NCBI GenBank assembly: GCA_043745195.1
Contig: JAYTTF010000095.1
Coordinates: 1 to 64,000, forward strand
Source: JANXSF01 sp043745195
GTDB lineage: Bacteria; Acidobacteriota; Terriglobia; Bryobacterales; Bryobacteraceae
Reading direction: 5' to 3'
Length of the DNA stretch: 64,000 bases
In this document: in pieces, positions 42,372-51,395 of the stretch
How the letters are laid out: every line of letters starts with the position of its first letter
Position numbering within the stretch: the stretch's first letter is position 1
Translations under genes and position numbers: made by a program
Notes under the pieces: model-generated
What the model was told of the DNA's origin: nothing
Databases searched by the model: none
Seen by the model: the letters and a program-made list of their open reading frames with translations, nothing else

Positions 42372-44417
42372 ATGTTCCGTTTTATCAAAACTGTTGTTGG
42401 ACTATTGATGGCTGGCGCTTGCGTTTTCGCACAGTTGCCGGCAAAAGATGAAGACCGCGCGTCGGCGTATTACAACTACTCGATGGGCCGCATCTATACG
42501 GAACTCGCTGGAGCCTATGGCAACAAGGGCGAGTATGTTGGAAAAGCTATTGAACATTTCAAGTCTGCCCTGAAGTCGGACCCGGCTGCCACTTTCATCA
42601 CTGAAGATATTTCGGACTTATATGTGCAAGGTGGCCGCATCCGTGAAGCAGTGCGCGAAGCTGAGGATGCGCTGAAGGCAAATCCGGACAATCTTCTTCC
42701 GCGCCGCATTTTGGCACGTATCTATTCGCGACTGATTGGCGATCCTCAAAGTCGCAGTGTGAATGAAACTATGCTCAAGAATTCTATTGAGCAGTATTCC
42801 AAAATCACAGAGAAGGAACCGCAGGATCTGGAAAGCTGGGTGATGCTTGGCCGTTTGCAAAAGATGAGCACCAACTCTCTGGAATCGGAAAAGGCGTTCA
42901 AGAAGGCTTTGGAAATTGATCCGGAAAATGAAGACGCGATGGCTGGGCTGGCAATGGTTTATGCCGATTTGGGAGACACCACCAAGGCCGCAGAGCTACT
43001 GAAAAAGGTCACCGAGAAGAACCCTTCCATGCGCACGCTGACTGCGCTGGCAGCATCGTATGAACAGATGCGCGATTATAATTTGGCCGCCGAGACTTAT
43101 AAGAAGGCCTTGTCGCTGCAGCCGGATAACGATGAAATTAAGAAGCAGTTGGCCAGCACTCTTTTGTTTGCCGATAAGATTGACGAAGCTGCCAAGTTGT
43201 TTGAACAGATCGCAGCCGAAGATCCTAAGGATTTTCAATCGCGGCTCCAACTTTCACGCATCTATCGTCAACAAAATAATTTTGACAAAGCTTGGGATCA
43301 ACACAATAAGGCCAAGCAGATTGATGCCAACAACCCTGAAATTCGCTTTAATGAAGCAGGCCTTTATGAAAGCCAGGGCAAGCTTACCGAAGCCAGTGCA
43401 TCACTTAAAGAACTATTAACTCTTACGAAAAAAAGCACCTACACAGCCAACGAGCGTGAAACGCGAGTGAAGCTACTTGAAACTCTGGGCCGCTTGTATC
43501 AGCAGAACGAGCAAAACGCGAAGGCCATTGAAACTTACCGGTCTATCGCGGAACTGGACCCCGCTTTGGCACCGCGGGCTTCGGCTCAGGTTGTGGAAGC
43601 CTACACCCATGCACGTGAATATCAGAAAGCGGTGGATGAAGCAGATAGTGCTTTGAAGAAGTTCCCTAAGGACCGGATCCTTGTGGGTGTCCGCGCTGGT
43701 GCTTTGGCGGAAATGGGCCGCACTGCGGACGCTGTGGCATCCATGAAAACGCTGCTTGACGGAAAGCCAACTGACAGGGAAATCCATCTTGGGATTGCCC
43801 GCATCCAGGATCGAGGGAAAAATTACGCCGAGATGGCGAAGTCCCTAGACGAAGCAGAAAAGCTGAGCAATACCAAGGAAGAAAAAGAAGGTGTTTCCTT
43901 CACGCGTGGCGCAATGTACGAGCGGCAGAAAAAGTTTGATTTGGCCGAAGTAGAATTTCGTAAAGTGATCGAATTGAATCCTCAAAATGGTAGTGCTTTG
44001 AACTACCTTGGCTACATGCTGGCCGACCGGAATTTGCGCTTAACAGAAGCTCGTGAGCTGATTCAGAAGGCGCTTGATATGGAACCCGGCAACGGAGCTT
44101 ATCTCGATTCCATGGGCTGGCTGGCTTACCGCCAGGGCAAGTATGAAGAGGCTGAGGACAATCTGAAAAAGGCAGTTGAGAAACAGCCAAAGGATTCAAC
44201 CATCTACGATCATCTGGCGGAGGTCTACTTCAAGCAGGAGAAGACGAAGGACGCCATCAGTTCCTGGGAAAAATCGGTGAAGGCTTATGAAGCTGCCGGT
44301 TTGGTTGAACGGGAAGGTGTGGATATCGCCGGCATTCAGAAGAAGCTGGAAAAAGCTAAGAACCGACTGGCGAACAACAATACGCAGGGTTCCAAAAAAG
44401 AGAAAAATCGGGATTAG
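42372..44417 (+). CDS. Secreted or periplasmic tetratricopeptide repeat protein
   Basis: 681 residues with a signal peptide (about 1-20). About fourteen TPR units follow, for example GEYVGKAIEHFKSALKSDP near 55, NSLESEKAFKKALEIDPENEDAMAGLAMVYADLGDTTKAAELL in part near 175, DYNLAAETYKKALSLQPDN near 235 and the C-terminal KFDLAEVEFRKVIELNPQNGSALNYLGYMLADRNLRLTEA-type repeats, with the Asn-Tyr-Leu-Gly-Tyr-Met variant typical of BamD/NlpI-like or PEP-CTERM associated repeats. It ends in a Lys/Asn-rich tail. A G-rich Shine-Dalgarno lies before the ATG. It is probably a scaffold in the envelope; no partner is obvious. Confidence 0.85.
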   Translation: MFRFIKTVVGLLMAGACVFAQLPAKDEDRASAYYNYSMGRIYTELAGAYGNKGEYVGKAIEHFKSALKSDPAATFITEDISDLYVQGGRIREAVREAEDALKANPDNLLPRRILARIYSRLIGDPQSRSVNETMLKNSIEQYSKITEKEPQDLESWVMLGRLQKMSTNSLESEKAFKKALEIDPENEDAMAGLAMVYADLGDTTKAAELLKKVTEKNPSMRTLTALAASYEQMRDYNLAAETYKKALSLQPDNDEIKKQLASTLLFADKIDEAAKLFEQIAAEDPKDFQSRLQLSRIYRQQNNFDKAWDQHNKAKQIDANNPEIRFNEAGLYESQGKLTEASASLKELLTLTKKSTYTANERETRVKLLETLGRLYQQNEQNAKAIETYRSIAELDPALAPRASAQVVEAYTHAREYQKAVDEADSALKKFPKDRILVGVRAGALAEMGRTADAVASMKTLLDGKPTDREIHLGIARIQDRGKNYAEMAKSLDEAEKLSNTKEEKEGVSFTRGAMYERQKKFDLAEVEFRKVIELNPQNGSALNYLGYMLADRNLRLTEARELIQKALDMEPGNGAYLDSMGWLAYRQGKYEEAEDNLKKAVEKQPKDSTIYDHLAEVYFKQEKTKDAISSWEKSVKAYEAAGLVEREGVDIAGIQKKLEKAKNRLANNNTQGSKKEKNRD

Positions 44418-44430
44418 AAAGGCAGTTGCT

Positions 44431-45786
44431 TTATTTGCTTTCCAGTACGAATGTTGGCACTAAGCCCTGAATACTGGAAAATCCTGATGGGGCAGATGTG
44501 GAAAGAAAAGTGGATGCACTTTGCACCTTACCCTGATAGGCGTGTGCGAACATGTCAATTTGCATGTCTTTCATTTCCAAACCACCATATAACTGCACAG
44601 GGAACTTTTCCGTCGCAGTGGTTGTTACTTCCTGCACAACATAAGGATTTCGAATGGCAGTTTTCAAGGCCCGTTCCCAGGAAGCAGCATCCATAGATGC
44701 GCCCATATAAGTATTCTCTCCGCTGGCTTCATCGTTGGGGCTCATTACCAGAGTTTCCCGATTGGCTACAATGTACTCCTGCAAATCCACGGTTTTGCCA
44801 CGCCAATCTGTTTCCTTAGCTTTTACAACACGTGTCCATGGAACCAGGTCCCGAATGGCTTTCCGTTCCGCAGCTGGGAACTTAGCGGTAAGTGTATCAT
44901 CGGTTAATAGTTCGAACACCGCGCGCTTTTGAGCAATCTCCGCCCGGAAATTATTTACTACGCAAACTGCCTTGTCACGGTAGGCACGCACCAGCGGCTG
45001 TTCCAAATCATACCGGACAACAAATTCCTGAGCATTGAACCGGCGCACCACCAGATCAATGGTGAATTCTCCGCGCCGCAAAATACCGTTCTTATATTCC
45101 AATTGTTCGGGCGAAACCACTTCCGTTGCATATCCCGACTTACGCAGAAATTCACACAGCAAAACATGTTCGTTCGATTCCACTGTGGGAAATGGTTGTT
45201 TGAATTCAACAATAGCAATTTGGGGCTTTTTCTTTTGCCCGAATTCTTTCCAGGCTTTCAGCGTTGCTTGCAGAAAATGCTTTAAGCCGCTAACCTTTGC
45301 CAGCCTGTGCTTCTTGCGAAATTCTTTCATCGGCTCGCACTCGTAGAACAAGTCCGATAGCACCTCCGAATACATAACACCGAAGGGAGCAGCCGCCCGA
45401 TAGTTCAGAAAATGCATTGAACCATTCCCTGTCGATGCTTCCAGCGTGCTCATTGACGTTAGCTCTGCATAGCCAGGATCCGTGTTAGCCAACATTTTTT
45501 CCGCAGGCAGCAATTCCATGCGTGCCATTAATTGCGGATTTGTTAAGGCCGCCTTTTTCATGCGGTTGATGGCAGTGAACAGAACTTCTGAGTCTTTTGT
45601 CAGGTGATCGTATTGCCGTTTGGCAACAAAATTCGGGCGCAGGAACGGGGTCACCGGCCTGGTGGATATAATCAGACCGCGTGTTTCCATGGATTGTCGT
45701 AGCTCACCGACCCATCCAAGGTCCCTAAACGATTCAGATTCCAATAATTTGTGGTAGCGGGCTACCGCCTCGCTAAGTTGCGTCAT
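44431..45786 (-). CDS. Probable circularly permuted ATP-grasp protein, uncharacterised
   Basis: 451 residues, cytosolic. The segment PQIAIVEFKQPFPTVESNEHVLLCEFLRKSG-ATEVVSPEQLEYKNGILRRGEFTIDLVVRRF (in part, about 190-255) followed by VVNNFRAEIAQKRAVFELLTDD near 290 resembles the pre-ATP-grasp and ATP-grasp regions of circularly permuted ATP-grasp or glutathionylspermidine-synthase-like ligases, where a hinge strand, an RR pair and a VVN...K.FAL helix follow each other. A further VVMSP or LVMSPNDEASGENTYMG near 350 could be the phosphate loop region. The family name is inferred, not certain. It is convergent with the TPR gene and could ligate an amine to a carboxylate. Confidence 0.55.
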   Translation of the reverse strand: MTQLSEAVARYHKLLESESFRDLGWVGELRQSMETRGLIISTRPVTPFLRPNFVAKRQYDHLTKDSEVLFTAINRMKKAALTNPQLMARMELLPAEKMLANTDPGYAELTSMSTLEASTGNGSMHFLNYRAAAPFGVMYSEVLSDLFYECEPMKEFRKKHRLAKVSGLKHFLQATLKAWKEFGQKKKPQIAIVEFKQPFPTVESNEHVLLCEFLRKSGYATEVVSPEQLEYKNGILRRGEFTIDLVVRRFNAQEFVVRYDLEQPLVRAYRDKAVCVVNNFRAEIAQKRAVFELLTDDTLTAKFPAAERKAIRDLVPWTRVVKAKETDWRGKTVDLQEYIVANRETLVMSPNDEASGENTYMGASMDAASWERALKTAIRNPYVVQEVTTTATEKFPVQLYGGLEMKDMQIDMFAHAYQGKVQSASTFLSTSAPSGFSSIQGLVPTFVLESK

Positions 45787-45958
45787 CGCGACCGGAACTC
45801 ACTTATACCACAGAAGTATCTCATACCGGGCAAGCCTTTGTACACCTTGGATATTTGGAGAATCATAGTTAAGTGCTTATTCTGCATATGGTTAAGGTGA
45901 GCTAAAATTTCTGGTGGGCTTTCTTTTTGGGGTCATTTCCTGGCACAATGGAAAGGAA

Positions 45959-48010
45959 ATGCGTAATTTATGGTCGATATTTATTCCTCTGATGCTTCCT
46001 GTTTCGCTTCCGGCGGAGGAAGGTTTGTGGCTGTTCAATCAAGCTCCCAAGCAGACGATTACGAGCAAATACGGATTTGATTTAACAGATTCGTTTCTTG
46101 ATAAGCTCCGCCTAGCCTCAGTAAGGTTCAATAACGGTGGCTCAGGATCCTTCATATCCTCACAAGGACTGTTATTCACCAACCATCATGTTGGGTCCGA
46201 TTGCATTTATCAACTTGGAACTAAGCAGGACAATTACATGGCCAAGGGTTTTCTGGCATCTACTAATGCTGATGAAAAGAAATGTCCGGATTTGGAAGTG
46301 AACGTTCTTCTTTCCATGGAAGACGTAACGGCCAAGGTGAAGGCCGGTGTTGGCCCTCAAACCCCGTTAGATGAAGCCAACAAATTGCGCAAGTCGCTGA
46401 TGACCGGAATTGAGAAGGAATGCAACACACGCACTGGAAACCGCTGCGATGTGGTAACTCTTTTCGCCGGCGGTCAGTATCATTTGTATCAATACAAGAA
46501 ATACACCGACGTGCGGCTGGTCTTCGCCCCTGAAGAATCGATTGCAGCTTTTGGAGGCGATCCTGATAATTTCACCTATCCTCGCTATTGCCTGGACTTT
46601 GCGCTATTCCGTGCCTATGAAAACGGAAAGCCAGCGATACCAGCGGAATTTTTCAGATGGTCGAAACAGGGTGCCAAAGATGGAGAGTTGGTGTTTGTCA
46701 CAGGGCATCCCGGAAAAACGAATCGACTGGATACGGTGGCGGCTCTGGAATTTGCCCGTGACGTGGAGTTCAAAATGCGTCTTCCATTGTATGAATCCAT
46801 AATCGCCCGGCTGATTGCCTTTGGAGATGCAGATCCGGAACAGAAGCGGATCGCTCGCGACTTGCTGCTGGGATATCAGAATTCCTATAAGGCATTTTAC
46901 GGATTCAATGGTGGACTTATCGATCCAGCCTTAATCGACAAGAAGCGTGTAGATGAAAATAAATTGCGCGCATCCATTGCCGATAATCCTCAGAAGAGCA
47001 GGGAATTCGGCAGCGCGTGGGATGACATTGCAAAGAGCTATGAAGCGTACAAAACTTTCTACCTGCGGTATTGGTTGTTGGAAGCGCGCGGCATCGCTGG
47101 TTCAGAACTGTTTGCCAGGGCTCGTAGCCTGGTTCGTCTGGCTGTTGAAAAACCAAAGCCCAATGGTGAGAGGTTGCGCGGTTATTCCGATACCGCAATG
47201 CCTGCACTTGAAAGCTCGCTCTATTCCGAGGCACCTATCTATCCGGCGTTGGAAAAGCAAATGTTTGAGGAATCGCTTTTGCAAATGCAACGCATGTTGG
47301 GAAGCGATCCATTACTCGCCAAGATCCTGGATGGCCGCACTCCTCGTGAAGCGGCAGCCTACTATGTGGATAATTCAAAATTGGTGGATCCAAAGGTGCG
47401 TAAGCAATACGGCGAAAATTTGAGCACTGTAGCTGGTTCTGATGACGCCATCCTGCGCTTGGCCAGCCTGATTGATCCAGAAGCGCGGCGGCTGCGCAAA
47501 GAGTATGAAGACAAGGTTGAAGCCGTCTTTAACGCTTCCTACAGTAAGATTGCCCAAGCACGGTTTGCCGCCTATGGATCCAGCGAATATCCCGATGCAA
47601 CGTTTACCCTGCGCTTTAGCTACGCCAAGGTTGCCGGCTACAAGACAGAAAAAGGAGAGACCCGCCCCTGGACAACCCGGACCTCTGGTCTTTGGCCTCG
47701 GGTTACCGGCAAGGAGCCGTACGAACTTCCTGAATCGTGGAAGAAGGCTCGTAAAACTCTGTCGGGCTCTACGCCGTTCAATTTTGTGAGCACTGCTGAT
47801 ACCCATGGCGGCAATTCCGGCAGCCCTACAGTAAATACGAAGGGAGAAATCAACGGGATTCTTTTTGACGGCAATATTGAGAGTCTTCCCAATAACTACG
47901 TTTATCGCGACGTTCGTGAACGCTCGGTACACGTGGCTAGCCAGATTATTTTGGAATCGCTGAAGAAGGTTTACAAGGCAGACGCCATTTTGAAGGAAAT
48001 TGGCAAATAA
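45959..48010 (+). CDS. S46 family dipeptidyl-peptidase (DPP7/DPP11-type)
   Basis: 683 residues from the ATG at 45959, preceded by GAAAGGA; a longer reading to 45914 lacks a signal peptide. A signal peptide is followed by EEGLWLFNQAPK, the S46 start. The catalytic triad is visible: His in TNHHVGSDCI near 75, Asp in the DNFTYPRYCLDFALFRAYENGKPA region near 210 and Ser in GNSGSP near 620, with GEINGILFDGNIESLPNNYVY after it. S46 enzymes are periplasmic exopeptidases that remove dipeptides from oligopeptides, mainly known from Bacteroidetes and Acidobacteria. The residue after the Ser motif that sets DPP7/DPP11 specificity is not assigned here. Confidence 0.93.
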   Translation: MRNLWSIFIPLMLPVSLPAEEGLWLFNQAPKQTITSKYGFDLTDSFLDKLRLASVRFNNGGSGSFISSQGLLFTNHHVGSDCIYQLGTKQDNYMAKGFLASTNADEKKCPDLEVNVLLSMEDVTAKVKAGVGPQTPLDEANKLRKSLMTGIEKECNTRTGNRCDVVTLFAGGQYHLYQYKKYTDVRLVFAPEESIAAFGGDPDNFTYPRYCLDFALFRAYENGKPAIPAEFFRWSKQGAKDGELVFVTGHPGKTNRLDTVAALEFARDVEFKMRLPLYESIIARLIAFGDADPEQKRIARDLLLGYQNSYKAFYGFNGGLIDPALIDKKRVDENKLRASIADNPQKSREFGSAWDDIAKSYEAYKTFYLRYWLLEARGIAGSELFARARSLVRLAVEKPKPNGERLRGYSDTAMPALESSLYSEAPIYPALEKQMFEESLLQMQRMLGSDPLLAKILDGRTPREAAAYYVDNSKLVDPKVRKQYGENLSTVAGSDDAILRLASLIDPEARRLRKEYEDKVEAVFNASYSKIAQARFAAYGSSEYPDATFTLRFSYAKVAGYKTEKGETRPWTTRTSGLWPRVTGKEPYELPESWKKARKTLSGSTPFNFVSTADTHGGNSGSPTVNTKGEINGILFDGNIESLPNNYVYRDVRERSVHVASQIILESLKKVYKADAILKEIGK

Positions 48011-48014
48011 AAAA

Positions 48015-48056
48015 GAGGCCGCTGATTGCCCGGTACTTTAGGCAATCAGCGGCCTC
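48015..48056 (-). terminator. Intrinsic terminator of the DUF72 gene
   Basis: A 16-base perfect stem, GAGGCCGCTGATTGCC at 48015-48030 with its complement at 48041-48056, closes a 10-base loop. On the minus strand the hairpin is followed by a TTTTTT run (the AAAAAA at 48009-48014), so it is a Rho-independent terminator for the DUF72 gene ending at 48085. It also ends the plus-strand S46 transcript only as a hairpin without a T-run. Confidence 0.85.
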
Positions 48057-48084
48057 GAAGACAACTTGCGTCAGGGAGAGAAAT

Positions 48085-48930
48085 TTATGCCGCGGCGGGA
48101 ATCGGGACTTCCATGTGCGACCGCAGCATGGCCTGCATCTGCAGTGCATTCACCACACTTCTACCTCCCCCATCGTTGTTGAAAATCACATAAGTGGATG
48201 CGGCAAATTTGGTGACATGATCAATGCGCTGTTTCCAATCGCCCAACTCTTCGGGCGTGTACAGATAGTCCACAGGAGTTTGATCGCGGGCCTGGGCTCC
48301 GAAGTCATGAAACCAGTTCCGATGCTGCTTGCCGTTCAACCGAACATATCCGACCGAGGTGGTTAGGAAGGATGTGGGAGGCATCGCCTTTATCCCTTCC
48401 GGCTGATCGATGTTTACAAATCCGATGCGGTAGTCAATTAAAGTGCCCAGCGCTTCATCCAACATCCAACTGGAATGCCGGAATTCAGCTACCAGCGGGA
48501 ACTCAGAGAATGCCCGGCGCAGTTCAATCAGAAACTCACGGTTTTCGGCCGTGTAACGAAAGGCCCAGGGAAATTGCATCATCAGGCAGCCAAGCTTGCC
48601 TGCTTTTTGAAGTGGGCGAAGTCCATCCCGGAAATTTGTAATAGCAGCAGGATGCAACTGCCGGTCGTGCGTGAATTCACGGGCAAGCCGAGCGGTGAAG
48701 GCGAAGTTGGGATTCCGCCGGACTTTATCCAACCACATGTGCGAAAGTTCCGGGCGAAGCGGCTGATGAGCATTTGTATTGATTTCAACAGTGTCAAAAC
48801 GCTGGGCCAGGAATTCCAGAGGGTGAAACCCCTTCGGGGGAGTTTTAGGGTAAATCACACCAGCCCAATGTGGGTGCAGCCAGCCGGCAGGGCCGGTTCG
48901 GAGGTTCAAAGAGGGTTTGAAATTCGCCAT
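48085..48930 (-). CDS. DUF72 family protein
   Basis: 281 residues, TIM-barrel-like. Matches to DUF72 are RTGPAGWLHPHWAGVIYPKTPPKGFHPLEFLAQRFDTVEINTNAH in part near 12-50, FAFTARLAREFTHDR near 77, GCLMMQFPWAFRY near 115, VAEFRHSSWM near 148, GFVNIDQPEG near 172, TTSVGYVRLNGKQHRNWF near 190 and STYVIFNNDGGGRSVVNALQM at the end. The family is uncharacterised but conserved in bacteria and resembles endonuclease IV/TIM-barrel phosphodiesterases. A clean terminator lies downstream. Confidence 0.92.
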   Translation of the reverse strand: MANFKPSLNLRTGPAGWLHPHWAGVIYPKTPPKGFHPLEFLAQRFDTVEINTNAHQPLRPELSHMWLDKVRRNPNFAFTARLAREFTHDRQLHPAAITNFRDGLRPLQKAGKLGCLMMQFPWAFRYTAENREFLIELRRAFSEFPLVAEFRHSSWMLDEALGTLIDYRIGFVNIDQPEGIKAMPPTSFLTTSVGYVRLNGKQHRNWFHDFGAQARDQTPVDYLYTPEELGDWKQRIDHVTKFAASTYVIFNNDGGGRSVVNALQMQAMLRSHMEVPIPAAA

Positions 48931-49114
48931 GGGAAAATGTCCTTTCGCTGTATCTTCGCCCTATACTAAGGCAAAACTCCCAGGACAGTCAAGAACTATT
49001 TTCGCTGTTTATTCGCCATGCCGGGTACCGTGCGAAGGAAGTGACCAAAAAAAGTGAGGGTACTGGTAACTTTAAGTACTATTTGTTCGTTCCCTAATTA
49101 ATCCCCGTTACGAC

Positions 49115-49162
49115 AAGCGGACGCGTTCATTCACCCCTGAATACCCCAAAACGCGTCCGCTT
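49115..49162. terminator. 13-base-stem hairpin downstream of guaB
   Basis: AAGCGGACGCGTT at 49115-49127 pairs with AACGCGTCCGCTT at 49150-49162 around a 22-base loop. It lies just after the guaB stop (49173, minus strand), but no T-run follows on that strand, so termination by an intrinsic mechanism is uncertain; it may protect the guaB transcript end. Confidence 0.5.
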
Positions 49163-49172
49163 CTAATTGCTC

Positions 49173-50630
49173 CTATTCCACTCGATAGTTCGGAGCCTCT
49201 TTCGTGATGATCACGTCGTGTACGTGACCCTCGCGCAGACCAGCCATCGACACTCGTACGAATTTAGAACGTTCCTGCAATTCCGGTATGGTGGCGCATC
49301 CGCAGTAACCCATGCCAGCCTTCAAGCCACCCACCAGTTGATAAACTAGCTCGGATAACGGCCCTTTGTAGGGCACGCGTCCTTCAATACCCTCAGGCAC
49401 CAGCTTGCCGCCGGCTTCCTGACTATAACGATCCGTTGAACCCTGAGACATTGCCCCCAGCGATCCCATTCCGCGATAGCTTTTGAAAGTACGCCCCTGA
49501 TACAGAATTGTCTCTCCGGGACTTTCATCGGTACCAGCCAGCAAACTACCGATCATCACCACATCTGCCCCCGAGGCAATGGCCTTGGTTACATCGCCGG
49601 AATACTTAATGCCACCATCAGAAATCAGCGGTACATTAGCGGCGCGGGTGGCTTTCACCGCCTCGGCAATGGCCGTAATCTGCGGCATGCCTGCTCCTGA
49701 AACCACGCGAGTGGTACAAATGGAACCTGGCCCAATTCCTACTTTCACGCCATCGGCACCGTATTCGATCAGGTCCCGCGCGCCTTCAAATGTTCCGACA
49801 TTTCCAGCAATCACATTAATATGCGAAGGAAGATGCTTCTTTAATGTGGCTAGCGCATTCAGAACGCCTTCGCTATGGCCATGGGCGGAATCGATGGCCA
49901 GAATATCCACCTTCTTATCCACCAGCGCCTGAGCCCGTTCCAGGAAATCCCCAGTGGAACCAACCGCAGCACCGGTGCGCAAACGCCCCTGTTCGTCCTT
50001 GGCAGCGTTCGGGTATTTCAACTTCTTCTGAATATCTTTAACGGTAATCAGCCCTTTGAGTATGTAGGCATCGTCTACTACCAGCAGCTTTTCCACCCGA
50101 TGGCGATGCAGAATCTCTTCGGCGTCTTCCAGTGTTGTACCCACCGGAACAGTGATCAGGTTCTCTTTGGTCATCACTTGGGAGATGGGTAAATCGTAAC
50201 GCGTCTCAAACCGCAAATCACGATTGGTCAGAATGCCAACCAGCTTCCCGTTTTGGGTCACAGGAACGCCCGAGATGCGGAAGCGCTTCATCAATTCCAG
50301 GGCGTCAGAGATTTTCTTGTCCGGGGAAATCGTTACCGGATCGACGATCATTCCGCTTTCAGAACGCTTCACCCTGTCCACCTCTTCGGCCTGGCGTTCA
50401 ATGGACATGTTGCGGTGAATAAAGCCTACCCCGCCTTGCTGGGCCAGGGCTATTGCCATGTGGGATTCGGTAACCGTATCCATGGCTGAGCTAACAATTG
50501 GAATATTCAGGAAGATGTTACGGCTAAGGCGAGTCCTCGTGTCCGCCATGGCAGGCAAAACACTACTGCGGGCTGGCTGGAGCAGGACATCATCGAAGGT
50601 AAGTCCCTCGGGGAGATGTTCAGGAATCAT
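49173..50630 (-). CDS. guaB: Inosine-5'-monophosphate dehydrogenase
   Basis: 485 residues, the standard length. LTFDDVLLQPARSSVLP near 9, SSAMDTVTESHMAIALAQQGGVGFIHRNM near 46-75 (in part), two CBS domains (about 92-200), HGHSEGVLNALATLK near 253, GNVGTFEGARDLIEYGADGVKVGIGPGSICTTRVVSG with the catalytic Cys near 304, SDGGIKYSGDVTKAIA near 337, YRGMGSLGAM near 385 and the Arg-Tyr flap region after it. It oxidises IMP to XMP with NAD, the committed step to GMP. It lies divergently from efp with a 207-base gap holding both promoters. No guaA is in the window. Confidence 0.97.
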   Translation of the reverse strand: MIPEHLPEGLTFDDVLLQPARSSVLPAMADTRTRLSRNIFLNIPIVSSAMDTVTESHMAIALAQQGGVGFIHRNMSIERQAEEVDRVKRSESGMIVDPVTISPDKKISDALELMKRFRISGVPVTQNGKLVGILTNRDLRFETRYDLPISQVMTKENLITVPVGTTLEDAEEILHRHRVEKLLVVDDAYILKGLITVKDIQKKLKYPNAAKDEQGRLRTGAAVGSTGDFLERAQALVDKKVDILAIDSAHGHSEGVLNALATLKKHLPSHINVIAGNVGTFEGARDLIEYGADGVKVGIGPGSICTTRVVSGAGMPQITAIAEAVKATRAANVPLISDGGIKYSGDVTKAIASGADVVMIGSLLAGTDESPGETILYQGRTFKSYRGMGSLGAMSQGSTDRYSQEAGGKLVPEGIEGRVPYKGPLSELVYQLVGGLKAGMGYCGCATIPELQERSKFVRVSMAGLREGHVHDVIITKEAPNYRVE

Positions 50631-50837
50631 GTGGATTCATTTCATGATAACTCATCCTTTCTTCATTCCATCGTTCGAAGAAAATCTTTTTCTCAATCAT
50701 TCACACGGCCTTCTGGAATCAGTTAATCGGACAGGGATTCCTCCTAAACTCAGTTGTGTAGCTGGTTGCTCTGGTAAACTAACTTCTAGACCTCTCGTCA
50801 AACTGATTTCTCAAAAATCCAGGAGTTTTTCTTTTTC

Positions 50838-51395
50838 ATGATTACGGCAACACAATTGCGCCCAGGAATGGTGATTGTTTTTAACAAAGAACTGCACACC
50901 GTTTTCACCATGGCCCACCGCACGCCCGGCAATTTGCGCGGATTTGTGCAGGTTAAAATGCGCAATCTTAAATCCGGTTCCATGTTCGAACACCGCTTTT
51001 CTTCGGAAGACAAAGTGGAGCGCGCTGTGCTGGAAGACCACGAAATGGAATATATGTATGATGACGGCGATTACTACTACTTCATGGATATTGAAACTTT
51101 TGAGCAGATGCATTTCACCAAAGACATTCTTGGCGATGCGGTGAACTACCTTATCCCTCAACTCAAACTCAACGTGGAGTTCTATGAGGGCAAGGCCATC
51201 GGCATTGAACTGCCGCCTTCCATTTCAATGAAGGTCCTTGAAACTGAACCCGGCCTGAAAGGCGCAACTGTTTCTAACGTCACCAAACCAGCCAAGACAG
51301 AAACTGGACTAATTGTGATGGTGCCCCCGTTCATCAGCGAAGGCGAAGTGATCCGTGTTTCAACCTCTGACGGAAGTTACCTGGAACGCGCTTAA
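50838..51395 (+). CDS. efp: Elongation factor P with TPGNLRG-type loop
   Basis: 185 residues with the three EF-P domains: KOW-like N-domain (TATQLRPGMVIVFN near 3), middle OB domain (EYMYDDGDYYYFMDIETFEQ near 78) and C-terminal OB domain (GLKGATVSNVTKPAKTETGLIVMVPPFISEGEVIRVSTSDGSYLER in part). EF-P relieves ribosomes stalled at polyproline. The loop that reaches into the P-site reads HRTPGNLRGF; its tip residue after PG is Asn32, where E. coli has Lys34, B. subtilis Lys32 and P. aeruginosa Arg32. No epmA, earP or ymfI homologue is nearby. The ATG at 50838 has AGGAG 13 bases upstream. The final 36 bases overlap selA antisense. Confidence 0.95.
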   Translation: MITATQLRPGMVIVFNKELHTVFTMAHRTPGNLRGFVQVKMRNLKSGSMFEHRFSSEDKVERAVLEDHEMEYMYDDGDYYYFMDIETFEQMHFTKDILGDAVNYLIPQLKLNVEFYEGKAIGIELPPSISMKVLETEPGLKGATVSNVTKPAKTETGLIVMVPPFISEGEVIRVSTSDGSYLERA

